DNA from: Pictodentalium vernedei
Lineage: Eukaryota; Mollusca; Scaphopoda; Dentaliida; Dentaliidae
Length of the DNA: 64,000 nucleotides
Assembly (NCBI GenBank): GCA_031216915.1
Contig: CM062289.1
Span: 444,177,587 to 444,241,586, forward strand
Direction: 5' to 3'
The translations under genes and the position numbers were made by a program. Below, one piece after another: positions 34,103 to 45,401 of this stretch. Position 1 is the first letter of the stretch. Each line of letters begins with the position of its first letter. A model generated the notes under the pieces. The model was not told where the DNA came from. It did not search any database and worked only from the letters and a program-made list of their open reading frames with translations.

Positions 34103-34296
34103 TGGAGACGACAGAGACTAAGGTGAACATGATTCCACATGACTGTTTGTAACTAGTAAAGAACTTACTTGTAGTATACATGCAAAACAAATTACCAATC
34201 CAGGCCTTTAAATTCATTTATTTTGGCTTAATTTGGGGACATTAAAACCTGAAATAACAGTTTTATCCTGTTATGTTTTATTGTAATGCCTTTCTT

Positions 34297-34711
34297 CGGG
34301 GGTGCGGTGGTGTTGCACTAACCGGTTCTCGTCAGATCACTGAAGTTAAGCAATGTCGAGCCCGGTTAGTCCTGGGATAGGTGACCATATGAGCGCTCAA
34401 TTCACACTCCTGCATTGTGTCCTTGGGCACGGCACTTAACCCCAATTGTCGACATGGGGGCACGATGATGCTGTTACCAAGGCGTACTGCACATCGATGG
34501 AGCGCATGTCTTCAACCAATCTAACCCTGCCTGTGCTGCAGTGTGGAGTTACGTTGTTGGGGAGCTGGCAGTGGCAGCTGCTCGTCATTGCTTGGTGGTT
34601 CTCTCCAGGTACTACAGCCTCCTCCACCTGTAAAACTGTCATCGACCTGATATCACCTTGGCTGTTAAAGTGCCGTTAAACCATAATAATAAATAAATAA
34701 ATTAAATAATA
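34297..34711 (+). mobile_element. 5S rRNA-headed SINE with 12-bp TSD
   Basis: The head (about 34301-34403) is a diverged 5S rRNA: CTCGTCAGATCACTGAAGTT, AAGCAATGTCGAGCCCGGTT and GGATAGGTGACC, covering the internal A, intermediate and C boxes. From 34411 the body matches the tRNA-headed SINE (TTGTGTCCTTGGGCACGGCA, GGGGGCACGATGATGCTG), with an AATAAATAAATTAAATAAT tail. Perfect AATGCCTTTCTT repeats flank it at 34285-34296 and 34712-34723. Confidence 0.9.
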
Positions 34712-35540
34712 AATGCCTTTCTTTGTGTTTCTATGGTCATATGATGATGGAAGTTATTCTAAAATGCAATAAAGGCACAGAGAATTTATATATTTTTCTT
34801 TATGCCTTCACACCTCTAATTTGGGGACACCTGTAAAATGTATGAAATTGGGGTAATCTAAAAACCTGCAATCGGAGGCCCAACGACACAAATTTTCCGA
34901 ATGGCAGACCCTTTCCCAAACAGGGCAGAAGAATTTCCCAAACAGGGCAGAAGAATTCCTGAACAAGAGGCTTAAACAGTAGGTTTTTTATGGAAAAAAA
35001 TGAACTAGAGGCTCTAAAGAGCCTGTAATCGTTCACCTGGAACTATATATGAAAATGTGATTTCCTATAGGCTTTCCATGGTAACTATGAGCTGCAACTG
35101 TGGTCATGTTTGCAACATTACATCAACATTACATAAGGATCATTGGTAGAAGGTGTCCCAGTTCTCAATCATGTGAAGTTTCCAAACATTTGACTTTGTA
35201 ATCAGAGGGGAAGATTCTTGCAAAATCCATCAGTCAGAATCGGAGAATGTCTTTGGTGGCCATATTTTTCCAACCAATGGGGACAAAAAGAGGCTTGTTT
35301 GTAGAGGGCCTCCTAGAGACCATTCCTGCAAAGTTTGGTTCATGTCAGCTCAGTAGTTCCAGAGAAGATGATGAAAATGTGATTTCCCATATGCAGAGTT
35401 TCTATAGTAACTCTAAGCTGCAATTGTGGCCATGGTTGCAACACGATAAACATCCAGTCATCAACCATGCAAAGTTTCAAAACATTTGGCACTGTGGTTT
35501 CAGAGGAGAAGGCTTTTCAAAATCCACCAATCGGAATCAA

Positions 35541-37484
35541 AACAAGAGGCCCCACGGGCCTGAAGCGCTCATCTTGAACAGAACACAGTATAAACAGAGT
35601 CCAAGAATGAGTCTACATTAAGCAAGCCATCTCCATAGGTTACACTGTCAATCCTTGAGTCCCTCAGGAGTGACAAAAATAATCCGTGCATCATGCCTTT
35701 TCTTCAGTTAATCATAAAGTAAAATGTACAGCTCCCCTATGAAGCCCCTTGATACAATCTAATGAACCTATGTGGATTAATCTTAGTTACACACCTCTAG
35801 AAGGTACTGAATACAATATTTTTAATTCTTCAGCAACATGGCCAATTCTGGCTCCCACAGGGAGCCCAAATATTAACCCAGGCTCTCGATTTGAACACAG
35901 TTGAATCTGACTTCCCTAGAGATGTTGTGTACCAAATATGAAAGCATTCTGACTGTTGGATCTGAAGAAGAGAAATTAAATTTAAAGAAATTTCTTCATA
36001 TTGCACTAAGTCAAAATTTGGGCTACCATAGCGAACCCAAATATTAACCTATGGAACCGATTTGAACAAACTGGAATCTGACCTCTCCTAGAGATGTTGT
36101 ATACCAAATATGAAAGCATTCTGACTAGTGGTTCTGAAGAAGATTTTTGAAGAAATTCCCTCATATTGTACTAAGTTAAATTTCAGGTTCTCATATGGAG
36201 CCCAAATATTAACCCAGGCACTCAAATTGAACAAACTGGAATCTGACTCCCCCAAGAGATGTTTATACCAAATATGAAAGCATTCTGACTGGTGGATCTG
36301 AAGAAGAAGATTTTGGAAGAAATTTCCTCATATTGCACTAAGTAAAAATTTGGGATACCATAGCGAGCTCAAATATATACCTAGGGGTCTGATAATAGAT
36401 TTGAACAAACTTGAATCTGATCCCCCTAGAGATGTTGCATACCAAATATGAAAGCATTCTGACTGGTGGATCTGAAAAAGAAGATTTTTTTTAAATTACC
36501 CCCATATTGAACAAAGTTAAAATTTGGGCTTCTGTAGAAAGCCCAAAAATTAACCTAGGGACTTGGTTTGAACAATCTTGAATCTGACCCTCATAACAAT
36601 GATGTACATCAAACATTAAAAGATTTTGGCTGGTGGTTCTGAAGAAGAAGATTTTTAAAGAATATTCCCCATATTACCCTATGTTAAAAGTTTGGGCTCC
36701 TGTAGTGAGCCCAAATATGAACCAATGAGCTTTATTTCAACAAACTTGTATCTGACCCCCCTATGAATGCTGTATACCAAATATCAAAAGATTCTGATGA
36801 TTGGTTCTGGAGAAAAGATTTTGTTAAATTTTTGCAAATATGCTGACTCAGCATTTTTTCAATACCCATTACAGAACACCCTAACATAACTGATGGCAAT
36901 TTTTTTTACCATTCAGTTCTACTGGGCCTAAGGATACTTCATACCAAATAACAGCTCTCTGTTCCGTGTGGTTTGGGAAATATGGGCGTTTGAAAATATT
37001 TCTATTTTTTAGCTCCCAGGGTTCCCATGGGGATGCGGGAATTTTTTTGTTTGCATGGGTCAAGTACTTATGACCCAATAATACCACATACCAAATTTGG
37101 TTCATACCAGACCATCAGTTCAGAAAATAGAAATTTTGGGCGGGGCCAAAAATCTTACCCCTCCCATTACAAAGCCAAATATTGCTTCACAAACTTTGTT
37201 TGAACAAACTTGATTCTACACCTCAAAAGGAAGCTCCATAGCAAATATTAAGTCATTGTACACACTGGTTCATGAGAAGAAGATTTTTTCCCCCTACTCC
37301 CTCCCTATGGGGCTGGGCATGTTGAGTTGAACAAAAATGCAATACCCCTTTGGAAACACCAATCACACAAACTTTCACTTGAATTGGCCCAGTGGCTTTG
37401 AAGGAGAAGACCAAAACAAGGTGTTGACAGACGATGGACGTAGAGCGATGAGATTAGCTCAGCTTGACTTTGTCAAGATGAGCT
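35541..37484 (+). mobile_element. Array element, family A, nested in B
   Basis: It starts AACAAGAGGCCCCACGGGCC and ends with hairpin AGCTCAGCTTGAC / GTCAAGATGAGCT then AAAAA. About seven monomers near 165 bp carry GAGCCCAAATATTAACCCAG and CCTAGAGATGTTGTATACC. The flanking host reads CGGAATCAA / AAAAATGCTTCTGGCAGCC, matching the uninterrupted 20228-20260. Confidence 0.8.
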
Positions 37485-37771
37485 AAAAATGCTTCTGGCA
37501 GCCATGTTTTTCAATGCACGGTAACATTGAAAGAAGACCTCCCATAGACTATCCCTACCAGGTTTGATTCACGTTGGCTCAGAAGTTCCAGAGAAGAAAA
37601 TGAAAATGTGATTTCCCCATAGGGTTTCTATAGTAACTATAAGCTGCAATTGTGACCATGGTTGCAACATGATCAACATTACATGAGGATCGTTAGTAGA
37701 GGGGGTCCCAGTCATCAACCATGCAAAGTTTTAAAACATTTGGCCCTGTGGTTTCAGAGGAGAAGATTTTT

Positions 37772-39745
37772 AGCTCACCTGACTGAAAGTCAGGGTGAGC
37801 TTTTCTGATCACTTTCCGTCCGGCGTCTGTCGTGAAAGTGGTGTTTGGACCTTTTTCTCCCAAACCACTGGCCGCATATTAATGAAATTTCATGTGAGTA
37901 GGGGTTATATAAGGGCATTTTGATTTTTTGTCAAATTAGCTTTCGGCTCATATTGAGCAGAGGGATGGGGCAAAAATGCTCCAATTCTTAAAAAATCTTC
38001 TTCTCAAGAACCAGCAATAGCAGACACTTGATATTTAGTATGCAGCTTCCTTTAGAGGTGTAGACTCAAGTTTGTTCAAGAGAAGTTTGTCGGGCATTAT
38101 TTGCCTTCGTTATGGGAGGGGCAAAAATTTTGGCCATGCCTAAAATTTCTATTTTCAGAACCGTCAGGTCGATTTGAACCAAATTTAATATGAGATGATA
38201 ATGGGTCATAAGTAGATGATTGATACAAAAAAAAAATTTCTCATTGCCCCGTGGGAACCTCAGGAGCTAAAAATAGGAAAAACCTTAAAACTGCCATATC
38301 TCCAAAACTACACGGCACAGAGAATTCTTATTTTGTATAAAGCTTACTTTTATCCAGTAGAATAGAATGGTTAAAAAAAATCCCTATCGGTTTGATCACA
38401 AGGTACTTTTTTCAGGACTTTGAAAAAGTGCTGAGTCAGCACTTTTTAACACTGGAGGCAATGGGAAAAAGATTAAAAAATCTTCTTCTCCAGATCCAGC
38501 AGGCAGAATCTTTTGATATTTGGTATGCAACATTGTAGGGTGGATCTGATTCAAGTTTGTTCAAATCGGCCCCCTGGGTTCATATTTGGGCTCGGTATAG
38601 GAGCCCGATTTTGAACTTAGTGCATTTCAGGCAAATTTCTTAAAAAAATCTTCTTCTCTAGATCCAGCAGGCAGAATCTTTGATATTTGGTATGCAACAT
38701 TGTGGGGTGGATCTGATTGAAGTTTGTTCAAATCGACTCCCTGGATTCATATTTGGGCTCACTATAGAAGCCCGAATTTGAACTTAGTGCATTTCAGGCA
38801 AATTTCTTAAAAAATGTTCTCCAGATCCAGCAGGCAGAATCTTTTGATATTTGGTATGCAACATTGTGGGGTGGATCTGATTCAAGTTTGTTCAAATCGG
38901 CTCCCTAGATTCATATTTGGGCTCACTATTGAAGGTCGAATTCAAACTTAGTGCATTTCAGGCAAATTTCTTAAAAAATCTTCTCCAGATCCAGCAGGCA
39001 GAATCTTTTGATATTTGGTATGCAACATTGAGGGGTGGATCTGATTCAAGTTTATTCAAATCGGCCCCCTGGATTCATATTTGGGCTCACTATAGAAGCT
39101 CGAATTCAAACTTAGTGCATTTCAGGCAAATTTCTTAAAAAATCTTCTTCTCCAGATTCAGCAGGCAGAATTTTTTTATATTTGGTATGCAACATTGTGG
39201 GGTGGATCTGATTCAGGTTTGTTCAAATCGGCTCCCTAGATTCATATTTGGGCTCACTATAGAAGCTCAAATTCAAACTTAGTGCATTTCAGGCAAATTT
39301 CTTTGAAAATCTTCTTATCAAGATCCAGCAGGCAGAATCTTTTGATATTGGGCATGTACCATGCTTACAGGGGTGAGATTCAAGTTTGTTCAAGCCAAGT
39401 CCCTAGGTCCATATTTGGACTCACTGTGGGAGCTTGAATTGTAACTTAGTTCAAAATGAGGAATTTTCTTTAAAAATCTTCTTCTTCAGATCCAGCAGTC
39501 GGAATGTCTTGATATTTGGTGTGCAGCATCCTCAAGAGGGTGAGATTCAAGTTTGTTAAAGCCAAGTCCCTGTGGGAGCACGAATTATAACTTAGTTCAG
39601 TATGAGGAATATTCTTTAAAAATCTTTTTTTTAGATCCACTGGTCAGAATCTTTGGATATTTGGTATAAGCTTTTCTTAGGAGGAGCAGATGCAACTTGC
39701 TACCATGGCAGGTGAGTGCCCTCAGGCCCCTTGGGGCCTCTTGTT
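37772..39745 (-). mobile_element. Array element, family A, nested in B, opposite strand
   Basis: In plus-strand order it opens with hairpin AGCTCACCTGACTGAAAGTC / AGGGTGAGC and closes GGCCCCTTGGGGCCTCTTGTT. Monomers are of the CAGCAGGCAGAATCTTTTGA and GGGGTGGATCTGATTC subtype, then the TCCAGCAGTCGGAATG subtype. Host sequence either side (AGAAGATTTTT / GAAAATCCACCAATCAG) rejoins exactly as in copy 1 at about 20751-20777: no TSD. Confidence 0.85.
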
Positions 39746-40554
39746 GAAAATCCACCAATCAGAATCAAAGAATGCCTCTGGTGGCCATTTTTTCAAACAA
39801 ATGGGAACAAAATGAGGTTCGCTTGTAGAGGAGCTCCCATAGACTATCCCTGCCAGGTTTGTTTTCATGTTGGCTCAGAAGTACCAGAGAAGAAGATGAA
39901 AATGTGATTTCCCGCAGGGTTTCTACAGTAACTATAAGCCGCAATTGTGGCCATGTTTGTAACCCGATCAACATTAAATGAGGATGGTTGGTACAGGGGG
40001 GCCCCAGTCATCATTTATGTGAAGTATCAAATATTTGGCCTGGCAGTTTCAAAGGAGAAGATTTTTGAAAATCAAAATGAGGATTGTTTGTAGAGGACCT
40101 CCCATAGACCATCCCTGCCAAGTTTGGTTCACATTGTCTCAGTAGTTCCAGAGAAGATGAAAATGTGATTTCCCATAGGGTTTCTGTAGTAACTGTAAGC
40201 TGCAATTGCGGCCATGTTTGTAACCCGATCAACATTAAATGAGGATCGTTGGTAGAGGGGGTCCCAGTCATCAATTATATGAAGTTTCAAAACATTTGGC
40301 CTGGCAGTTTCAGAGGAGATTTTTTAAAATCCACCAACCAGAATCAAAGAATGCCTCTGAAAGCCATGTTTTTCATCCGACGGGAACAAAATGAGGTTCG
40401 TTTGTTGAGGACCTCCAATAGACCATTCCTGCCAAGTTTGGTTCACACCGGCACAGCGGTTACAGAGAAGAAGGTGAAAAGTTTATGGATGCCGGACGAC
40501 GCCGGACGCCAAGTGATGAGAAAAGCTCACATGGCCTTTTAGGCCAGGTGAGCT

Positions 40555-41357
40555 TGAAAGGAGAATGCAAAAATACCAGCGCTTTTTTCTCCCACCAGGC
40601 CTCATCATGGTGGTTCTATATTTGCTGTTGAGTCCAAATTAGACTAATGTGAAGGCCTGGACTAAATAACATTTTGAAACACAAAATAACCATTGGCACA
40701 CTGATATCAAAATATTCAAAATTTCTACCTGCAATGTTTCCCCAAAATGCAAGTGTGCAAATCGTGATATTAAAAAAAAATTAATTTTTCAAAGTTGCAA
40801 AAAGGGACATAACTCTGTCAAAAAATGTGGGATCAAACCCCAATTTGAACTTTACCTCTATTTTATGTTGATGCGCCCACATGTCAAATTTTATTTGATT
40901 CTGTGCAACAGGATATCGCTAATGCAGCATAAGTACTATGCTAATTGCAGTCCTCGAAATTAAGAGAATTTCTCTACGGCAACAAATTGCCATGGACAAG
41001 GTTACAGTCCACGGCAAACTCCATGGCAATTTTAACGATCAGCCAACAACACTGATTCAATGCTTCTACTGTTGATGTATCAGTTGAATAGATTATTTTA
41101 ACAAATTTTTGATTGACTTCAAGTCTTGTGTTGTCCTAATGCTCCCTGTGACACATTGATAATGCTAGTTATAAATCACCTTCCTCAAATTTTAAGGAAA
41201 AAGCCTACAGCATTCAATTGCCGTGGAGAAATTCATATTCCACAGCGATCCCCATGGCATATGCTGATTGCCTTGGCCAATTTCAAGGGCTGTAATTGGG
41301 TAATTAACTGAGCAGTAGCTTATACAGGACAACAAACTAAATACCTGGCAGCAGTTT
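40555..41357. other. No gene recognised
   Basis: Intergenic AT-rich sequence. A repeated GGCAAATTGCCATGG-like phrase appears near 40980 and 41219, possibly a decayed foldback. Confidence 0.4.
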
Positions 41358-41478
41358 ATAAGCTCGTTCCAGAGAGGGGTCACATGATATGGTTTTGTTT
41401 AAATTTTGGGAAAAAATTTAAAAAATGATATTTAAAATAATAAATTTTGAAATCGTCTGCATTGGGTAAAGGGTTAAA
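41358..41478. mobile_element. Right half of a palindromic piggyBac-like MITE
   Basis: It begins mid-palindrome at AAGCTCGTTCCAGAGAGGGG and continues through CACATGATATGGTTTTGTT to GCATTGGGTAAAGGGTTAA. The left half is missing. A second, shorter end-like sequence (AATTTGATATTGTGTGTG) follows to 41526. Confidence 0.7.
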
Positions 41479-41526
41479 TTTGAAAAAATAATTAAAACAA
41501 CAAAATTTGATATTGTGTGTGTTAGG

Positions 41527-41840
41527 TACAGTTAAACTTGAAGTCCTGTCATGAAATGTGCATAAATAGCATAACGATCTTCGCGTTAATATATGCGTTA
41601 CGACCATAGTAAGGCTATCAAATTCGGGACACGTGGCCTGTGCACAAGCAATGTTTCAGCCAATGGACCTACAAGTAACCCGGAGGTCCATTGGCAGAAA
41701 CATTGCCTGTGTTTGCAATGAGTAACCAGGAGAACCTGTCATGCTTTGGATGACATTCGATATGGCAATTGCATGCAATTCCTACATGCAAATAAGCCTA
41801 GATAAGCACACAGTTCGTGACAGGATTTCTAGTTTTAACT
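41527..41840. mobile_element. Mariner-like palindromic MITE, copy 2
   Basis: It starts TACAGTTAAACTTGAAGTCC and ends GACAGGATTTCTAGTTTTAA plus CT, with the same central GCCAATGGACCT hairpin and flanking GCAATGTTTCAGCC as copy 1 at 19238, in inverted orientation. Confidence 0.7.
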
Positions 41841-42148
41841 AGTAGTTGAAATTTTGACCAGGGAGAGGGGATTTCCCACTTGTTGGAAATTATGTAGTGG
41901 TGGTCGGAATTTTGCTTACTAAAGGGGGAGGGGTGCAATTGGAAATGTGTGGAGGTGGACACCCTCCTCCCCCAATTCCCATCTGAGACCCCTTAGCAAC
42001 ATCCCAATTAAAATTTCTAAATTTGACAAGTCTTCAAACTACAAGTAGCGAAAAAATGTTTAAAATATAATTTTTGTAGTGATGTATACTCAACAAATTC
42101 AAAACCTTATATTCAGTTTCAAGAAATTGTCCTGGTCATTTTGTGAAA

Positions 42149-43164
42149 TGGAGATGGGTGGTATTGGAATTTTGATTTTGGTATACTGAGGGGGGTATAC
42201 AGCGGTTATGGGTATCAGTTCAGTATTCAGTATCTGACTTGGCTGAAATGATAGTACTAAAGGGGAATTCACACCAGGAAAATACAGAATAAGTTGTTCT
42301 TGTATCATTCTACCACAGCACCACGTATTTGTTTATTGATTTTTAAGGTCATATTTCTGTACACAATGACTAATCATGACCACGACAGTTTTACAGGTGG
42401 AGAAAGCTGGAGTACTGGAGAGAACCACCGAACAACTGTCAGCTCCCCAACATACTAACTCTACACATGCAGGGTTAGCATTAGTTGAAGACAGGTGCAT
42501 CATCGATGTGCAGTATGCCTTAGTACACAACGCCACCGTGCCCCCACATTGGCAACAGGGGTGAAGTGTCTTGTCCAAGAAGAACAACGCGGTTGCCACA
42601 GGTGGGAATCGAACCAAGGAGCTCTCAGTTGGCAGCCTGCACCTCTACCTACTGAGCCACCAAGCCCTCACCACAAATGCCACTTCATTGAGCTGAACAT
42701 GACATTCTTTTGCCAGCACAAATCAATATCAACAGTAATTTTGTGACTTTTTCTAAATACCTTAACATTTAATGGGCAATATCAGGCTTTTGCAATCTCG
42801 GAGGATGTGTCCTTTACATGTCATAATCATTAGATCCTGCAGACTATTGACAAAACACCCAGGCAGTGATTTCTAGTGAAGTCTTGGCTACCTTAATAGG
42901 CAGCCAAGACTTAACTAGAAATCACAGCTAAGCAAACGGACATGTACAGGTTGTAGATTGGTGGGAATATAGGACAATTGCCCAGTCATTTAAGGGTTAA
43001 CAAAACTGAAAATATTATCAGTCATTTCATTCATGAAAATGACCACTTATCAGACATCAACAAAGCCTTAAAAATAGTAAATGTGGGAATATTTGAAAAT
43101 GCAGATGGTTTTCGGTATTCAACGTTTGGTTCGGTTCGATTTTTCGGTATATTGCCCATCTGTA
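42149..43164 (+). mobile_element. hAT-like element (GATGGGCAGTATT family) carrying a SINE
   Basis: Termini TGGAGATGGG and CCCATCTGTA are flanked by perfect 8-bp TTGTGAAA duplications (42141-42148 and 43165-43172). The interior has the GAAGTCTTGGCT / AGCCAAGACTT hairpin at about 42880-42913. A SINE occupies 42325-42668. Relatives are at 48437 and 12446. No transposase. Confidence 0.85.
42325..42668 (-). mobile_element. tRNA-headed SINE, reverse orientation
   Basis: Read on the minus strand: head with GGTGGCTCAGTAGG and GGTTCGATTCCC, shared body (GTGTCTTGTCC-like, GGGGGCACGGTGGCG), then a tail running into AATAAACAAATAC. CACCAC flanks both sides (42319-42324 and 42669-42674). The head and tail are intact but the body has diverged more than at 16507. 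Confidence 0.85.
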
Positions 43165-43204
43165 TTGTGAAATTGGTGCTTGTCAAATATGCATGTCTGG
43201 TGTG

Positions 43205-44489
43205 CAAAATTTGACGAGAATGCTCGTTTGGGTGGTGGTTACGCAAATTTAAATCTACACGAACGGATGGCCGGTGAGGCAAAAGTTGCATTTTGAATTA
43301 GGGCTGTCACGACTATCAATTTTTATAGTCGACTAATCGCCAGCATAAGTCGACGGTTAGTTGATTTATAGTCGATGATGTTTGAATGTGTACCTTTGTG
43401 CATTGAGATAAAATAGAAACACCAAAATATCTCCGGCAGATTCCGATTGATTTTTGAAAAATATGAACAGAAGAACATTTGTGCAAATGTTTCTTTTCTG
43501 TAACTAATATTCAGAAATTTCGATTATAAAATTATTCCAACACAAGTTACAACTTAGTACTACAAGTGAAGTTACCGCTTTGGGTCGTGTGACAATTTTC
43601 TCACTTTTGCAGTTCAAATTATTCCAAAGGGTGTTGTTCGATTGTACAAGACCGATGAGTCTATTTATTCTGCAGTGACTTCCCAAAGAACAATTATTAA
43701 AAGATACACCATTTGAAAGATACTCTTTGGTACTGATCAGCGGGTGCTGTTTTATACTACAGAGAACAGGATTTGATCAAATGGCAAGGCTCAGTGCTTT
43801 CAAAATTACGTTGTTGCACAATAATGTGGAAAACAAAGGCCATGGGATATTACAATTGACTATGGCGAGACATTTCAAAGGTTAACAATCTGTTAATTTA
43901 CCTCATTACATAGAATTTTAATCTGACTTGAACCATTTTAAAAATGAACGATGATCAACCAAAAATAAAGCCCTCGACTACCGCAACAGTCGACAATTAG
44001 TCGATTAATCGAATATTCGAGACAGCCGTATTTTGAATGGTAAAGTCCGAGTCACTTAATTGGTACAGTGCTAAATTTTTTCTCAGCTTCAAGATTTCTT
44101 CACACATTTTTGTCTTGTTACAATTCATGGGAGAGTCTCCCATATATTGTAACAACACAAATCAATGGAGATAAGTAATTTTTCTTTCAAGATAATATGA
44201 AGGACATCCACAGAATATGATGCCTTTAACTTCTGGTACTTGTAGATCAGAATAAAGCCTAAATATGGGCCTCTAGCACTCTACCAGTTAAGCAGCCTTT
44301 CTTGTTCTTGATAGATTTTTAGACTTTTGACGTGAGAGGCTATACATATTTCAATTCCGTGCAATATATTAATACTTGTTAATGATAAAAAAGCAGTTTC
44401 CCCAAGACTTTTTACATAGCCAAACGTTCGGTTAGCCATCTCCAACCCACGTGAACAGTCAGTCGGTTAGAGACATTTTTCAAATTTTG
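43205..44489 (+). repeat. Dispersed repeat F, copy 1, split by a hAT element
   Basis: Termini CAAAATTTGA / TCAAATTTTG. Without the 43299-44038 insertion and TSD it is about 545 bp and matches the reverse complement of 57116-57674 throughout (TTTAAATCTACACG, GTTGCATTTTGAATGG, GGGAGAGTCTCCCAT-like hairpin, CCCAAGACTTTTTACA). Confidence 0.75.
43299..44030. mobile_element. hAT-like MITE with 8-bp TSD and empty site in window
   Basis: It starts TAGGGCTGTC and ends GACAGCCGTA (one mismatch as inverted termini), flanked by TTTTGAAT at 43291-43298 and 44031-44038. Sub-terminal regions carry AGTCGACTAATCG-type repeats in both orientations. The unoccupied site exists in repeat F copy 2, near 57565-57580. 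No transposase fragment is visible. Confidence 0.9.
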
Positions 44490-44870
44490 AACACTACATG
44501 TCATGCCTGTAAATCACCATGACAACAGGATAGAGGTGGGGTGGGTCGGTGGTAAATTTTCAAGTCAGTGTCGGAGTTTTTAAAGAAGTAAATCCGCGGT
44601 TGCGGTTATCGGTGGTGGAACAGGCCAAGTTCATTCATCGAATTTAGGTTGGTTTTGCAATTTGCAAACTTGCTTACCCAGTGCAGTGTGTGAACAACAT
44701 TGAAAGTTCGAAATGTTGTCAGTCTTTGACAAAGATAAATTACTAGAATTGAAAAGAATGTTTGGCTTATTGATGTATACTGTAATGTTCAAATTACGCA
44801 CAAATTTGTTCAGGTTGGGTTTTAACTTTCCCTTTGGCGAAAATGCGGACTTTCCTTAGAGTGTCTTTCC
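44490..44870. other. No feature recognised
   Basis: Intergenic. It includes GGGTGGGTCGGTGG and a CGGTTGCGGTTATCGGTGGT phrase near 44595 but no supported element. Confidence 0.35.
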
Positions 44871-45393
44871 CAGTGGCGCCCCCCCCCCCCCCCCCCCCCA
44901 ATGAAGGCTTTGCCCCCCAGTTGCCCCCCCCCCCCCAACCATCTCGCATGCATTTCCATCCACCCTCACACACAAACACATTCAGTCACTCTCTCTCTCT
45001 CTCCCACACACACACACCCCTCTCTTTTTTTATTCCCATACACAGTTAGCCCAAAGCCTCAGGCTAGCTGATGAACACATCCAGGCAGTAGAGATTCTCT
45101 CTCTCTCTCACACACAGACCCACCAGATGCGGATCCAGGATTTTTTTAAAGGAGGACCGCTAATTACCATTACATTTAGTCGAAACTTGGACCCAAAGTC
45201 CGTAATATAATTTTTTGGTTTGGTACGGCCACAGGACGAACCAAACCAAAAAAGTATATTACGGACTTTGGGTCCAAGTTTGGACTACCTCATAACAAAG
45301 TAATGATATGATCCTTTACGTATTTGCCCCCCTTCATGGGAGTCTGCCCCCCTAGTTGCCCCCCCCACAAAAAAATTTCTGGCGCCGTCACTG
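44871..45393. mobile_element. hAT-like MITE with 8-bp TSD
   Basis: Termini CAGTGGCGCC and GGCGCCGTCACTG are flanked by perfect GTCTTTCC (44863-44870 and 45394-45401). Inside are a C21 tract (44879-44899), CT and CA microsatellites (about 44988-45018 and 45095-45115) and the foldback 45183-45281. Confidence 0.85.
45183..45281. repeat. Foldback, arms over 40 bp (AAACTTGGACCC family)
   Basis: AAACTTGGACCCAAAGTCCG, TAATATA and TTTTTTGGTTTGGT are mirrored after a loop of about 15 nt. The same terminal phrases form the palindrome at 52023-52125, so this is a dispersed family. Confidence 0.82.
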
Positions 45394-45401
45394 GTCTTTC
45401 C

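Larger units (their letters stand above)
35003..40554 (+). mobile_element. Array element, family B, copy 2, host to two family A elements
   Basis: Left hairpin AACTAGAGGCTCTAAAGAGCC; right hairpin CCTTTTAGGCCAGGTGAGCT. Its own sequence is 35003-35540, 37485-37771 and 39746-40554, in the same monomer order as copy 1 at 19708. The family A elements 35541-37484 (same strand) and 37772-39745 (opposite strand) split it. Confidence 0.8.

Noticed and set aside
34301-34403. A 5S rRNA gene
   Set aside because: Diverged from functional 5S, lacks a terminator T-run at the end of the unit, and continues straight into a SINE body within a single TSD-bounded insertion.
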